This document shows, piece by piece, positions 62,070-64,000 of a DNA stretch of 64,000 nucleotides. Made by a program: the position numbers and the translations under genes. The notes under the pieces were generated by a model. It was given only the letters and a program-made list of their open reading frames with translations, did no database searches and was not told where the DNA came from. Location of the stretch: NCBI GenBank assembly GCA_037013495.1, contig CM072810.1, positions 84,180,449 to 84,244,448 on the forward strand. Direction: 5' to 3'. Every line of letters starts with the position of its first letter. Position 1 is the first letter of the stretch. Source of the DNA: Hippophae tibetana. Its lineage: Eukaryota > Streptophyta > Magnoliopsida > Rosales > Elaeagnaceae.

Positions 62070-64000
62070 AGTTTCCAAACGCCTTAGAGAAGTAAGAAGC
62101 AAAGAAATATGAGTGGAAATATTAAGTTCATCCTCTATAGAAATGTTTCTTGCTACGTACTAAGAAGTTACAAATATTGTCGAAAACCACCTCATCCATC
62201 ACCTTTTTCATTGGCAAGAGAGATAATATAATTCACATGAATATTCCTGTGTTGGGTATTAAGGCTTAAATAGAAAACAAAATAATGATAAAAATTAGGA
62301 AAAAGCAATAAGTGGAAAATAAAGTTAAACATTTTCTAATGTCAATTTTAGAAAAGAATGTTAGGGGAAAAATTATTCCAAATTTTATATCATTCTCTTT
62401 ATTATATATTTAAGTGGAATTTACTACGTCTTAAAATGCCAAATTACAAACGTATCAAATTTTATTTATTATTTAATATAAGAGAACAACTATTGTCATT
62501 TTTAACTCATTTATGACATCAATATTCTTAACTTATTTGTAAGTTATTTTGGTTGTGTTGGAATGCACCGTATTGAAATTAAATTTGGATATTGCTTTCC
62601 TCCTAAGAATCTAGTTTCCAAACGCCTTATAGAAGTAAGAAGCAAAGAAATATGAGTGGAAATATTAAGTTCATCCTCTATAGAAATGTTTCTTGCTACG
62701 TACTAAGAAGTTACAAATATTGTCTAAAACCACCACATCCATCACCTTTTTTCATTGGGAAGAGAGATAATATAATTCACATGAATATTCTTGTGTTGGG
62801 TATTAAGGCTTAAATAGAAAACAAAATAATGATAAAAATTAGGAAAAAACAATAAGTGAAAAAAAAACTTAAGCATTTTCTAATGTCAATTTTACAAAAG
62901 AATGTTAGGGGGAAAATTACTCCAAATTGTATATCATGATAATTATTATATATATAAATGGAATTTAATACGTCTTAAAATGACAAATTAGAAACGTTTC
63001 AAATTTTGTTCATTATTTTATATAAGAGATTAATAATTATCATTTTTATCTCATTTATGACATCAATATTCTTAACTTATTTGTAAGTTATTTTGATTGT
63101 GTTGGAATGCACCGTATTGAAATTAAATTTGGATATTTCTTTCCTCCTAAGAATCTAGTTTCCAAACGCCTTATAGAAGTAAGAAGCAAAGAAATTTGAG
63201 TGGAAATATTTTGGTCATCCTCTATAGAAATGTTTCTTGCTACGTACTAAGAAGTTACAAATATTGTCTAAAACCACCTCATCCATCACCTTTTTTCATT
63301 GGGAAGAGACATAATATAAGTCACATGAATATTCCTGTGTTGGGTATTAAGACTTAAATAGAAAACAAAATAATGATATAAATTAGGAAAAAACAATAAG
63401 TGAAAAAAAACTTAAGCATTTTCTAATGTCAATTTTACGAAAGAATGTTACGGGAAAAATTACTCCAAATTGTATATCATGATAATTATTATATATATAA
63501 ATGGAATTTAATACGTCTTAAAATGACAAATTATAAACGTTTCAAATTTTGTTCATTATTTTATATAAGAGATTAATAATTATCATTTTTAACTCATTTA
63601 TGACATCAATATTCTTAACTTATTTGTAAGTTATTTTGGTTGTGTTGGAATGCACCGTATTGAAATTAAATTTGGATATTGCTTTCCTCCTAAGAATCTA
63701 ATTTCCAAACGCCTTATAGAAGTAAGAAGCAAAGAAATATGAGTGGAGATATTAAGTTCATCCTCTATAGAAATGTTTCTTGCTACGTACTAAGAAGTTA
63801 CAAATATTGTCTAAAACCACCTCATCCATCACCTTTTTTCATTGGGAAGAGACATAATATAATTCACATGAATATTCCTATGTTGGGTATTAAGACTTAA
63901 ATAGAAAACAAAATAATGATATAAATTAGGAAAAAACAATAAGTGAAAAAAAACTTAAGCATTTTCTAATGTCAATTTTAAGAAAGAATGTTACGGGAAA
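62070..64000 (+). repeat. Family 2 HOR copy 5, diverged and cut by the window edge
   Basis: Monomer starts are 62070 (P), 62613, 63157 and 63700 (S, partial, 301 bp). The 62613 monomer is a P-to-Q mosaic: GCAAAGAAATATG, GAGAGATAAT and ATTAAGGC from P, then Q-like GTGAAAAAAAAACTTAAGC and TAGAAACGTTTC. The R-position monomer at 63157 has private GGATATTTCTTTCC, AGAAATTTGAGTGG, TTTTGGTCATCC and TAAGTCACATG. This unit is the most diverged of the family 2 set and may mark a homogenisation boundary. Confidence 0.88.

Larger units (their letters stand above)
54450..64000 (+). repeat. Satellite family 2: tandem array of 543-544-bp monomers
   Basis: Eighteen monomers (the last partial) are phased on CTAGTTTCCAAACGCC, in the same orientation as family 1. 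Starts are 54461, 55005, 55549, 56092, 56635, 57179, 57722, 58266, 58810, 59353, 59896, 60440, 60984, 61527, 62070, 62613, 63157 and 63700. The block order is the same as in family 1, with many fixed differences such as GGATATTGC, AGAAGTAAGAAGC, GAGTGGAAATATTAAG, CACCTCATCCATC, TCATGATAATTATTATAT and TTTGTAAGTTATTTTGG. By eye about four-fifths of positions agree between families; this was not computed. There is no coding frame of note: the ATG of family 1 is TTTTGG here. The array runs off the right edge. Confidence 0.97.

Noticed and set aside
1..64000. CRISPR-like or other prokaryotic repeat system
   Set aside because: Repeat units are about 550 bp with no spacers, no adjacent genes and clear satellite HOR structure.
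1..64000. Telomere repeats, rRNA or tRNA genes, microsatellite expansions
   Set aside because: None seen. The only low-complexity stretches are short A and T runs that are part of the monomer.

Overview
The window is one long stretch of eukaryotic satellite DNA. Every assembled base except a 100-N gap belongs to a head-to-tail, plus-oriented tandem repeat with a monomer of about 550 bp. It is very A+T-rich, roughly 70-75% by eye. I found no protein-coding gene I would defend, no rRNA or tRNA gene, no transposon, no CRISPR array and no single-copy spacer. Monomers of this size, higher-order repeat (HOR) organisation and the lack of interruptions point to constitutive heterochromatin (centromeric, pericentromeric or subtelomeric) of a eukaryotic chromosome. 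I do not recognise the satellite and cannot name the clade from sequence alone.

I phased monomers on the conserved AGTTTCCGAACCC motif. Family 1 fills 1-54349: 99 monomers, nearly all 547-551 bp. Family 2 fills 54450-64000: 17 complete monomers of 543-544 bp plus a partial one, with the motif changed to AGTTTCCAAACGCC. The two families clearly share ancestry. They meet at the 100-N gap (54350-54449). If the Ns are removed, the spacing across the gap is exactly one monomer (550 bp).

Family 1 is a mosaic of HORs. Positions 1-9342 hold a 5-mer (2749 bp), a 7-mer (3846 bp) and a partial second 7-mer copy. Positions 9343-19786 hold about four copies of a 2748-bp 5-mer. Positions 19787-26383 hold three copies of a 2199-bp 4-mer. 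Positions 28585-33473 are irregular and include a monomer with a 58-bp internal deletion. Positions 33474-52161 form a staircase of short-lived HORs (3-, 4-, 4-, 5- and 4-monomer periods), each overlapping the last and shifted to the right. Positions 52162-54349 carry a 1099-bp dimer. Family 2 is a regular 4-mer HOR of 2174 bp, with one copy shortened to two monomers by a Q/S crossover.

Each monomer also has gene-like internal order: a TATA box, an 18-bp dyad, an ATG, a relic frame of up to 101 codons, and an AATAAA over the stop. No copy in the window is intact, so I read this as either a decayed gene fragment captured in the satellite or a chance frame, with possible relevance to satellite transcription. 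A second dyad (TTCTTGCTACGTACCAAGAA) lies within that frame. I use letter names (A-O, X; P-S) for monomer types; these are my own labels, based on diagnostic variants read by eye.
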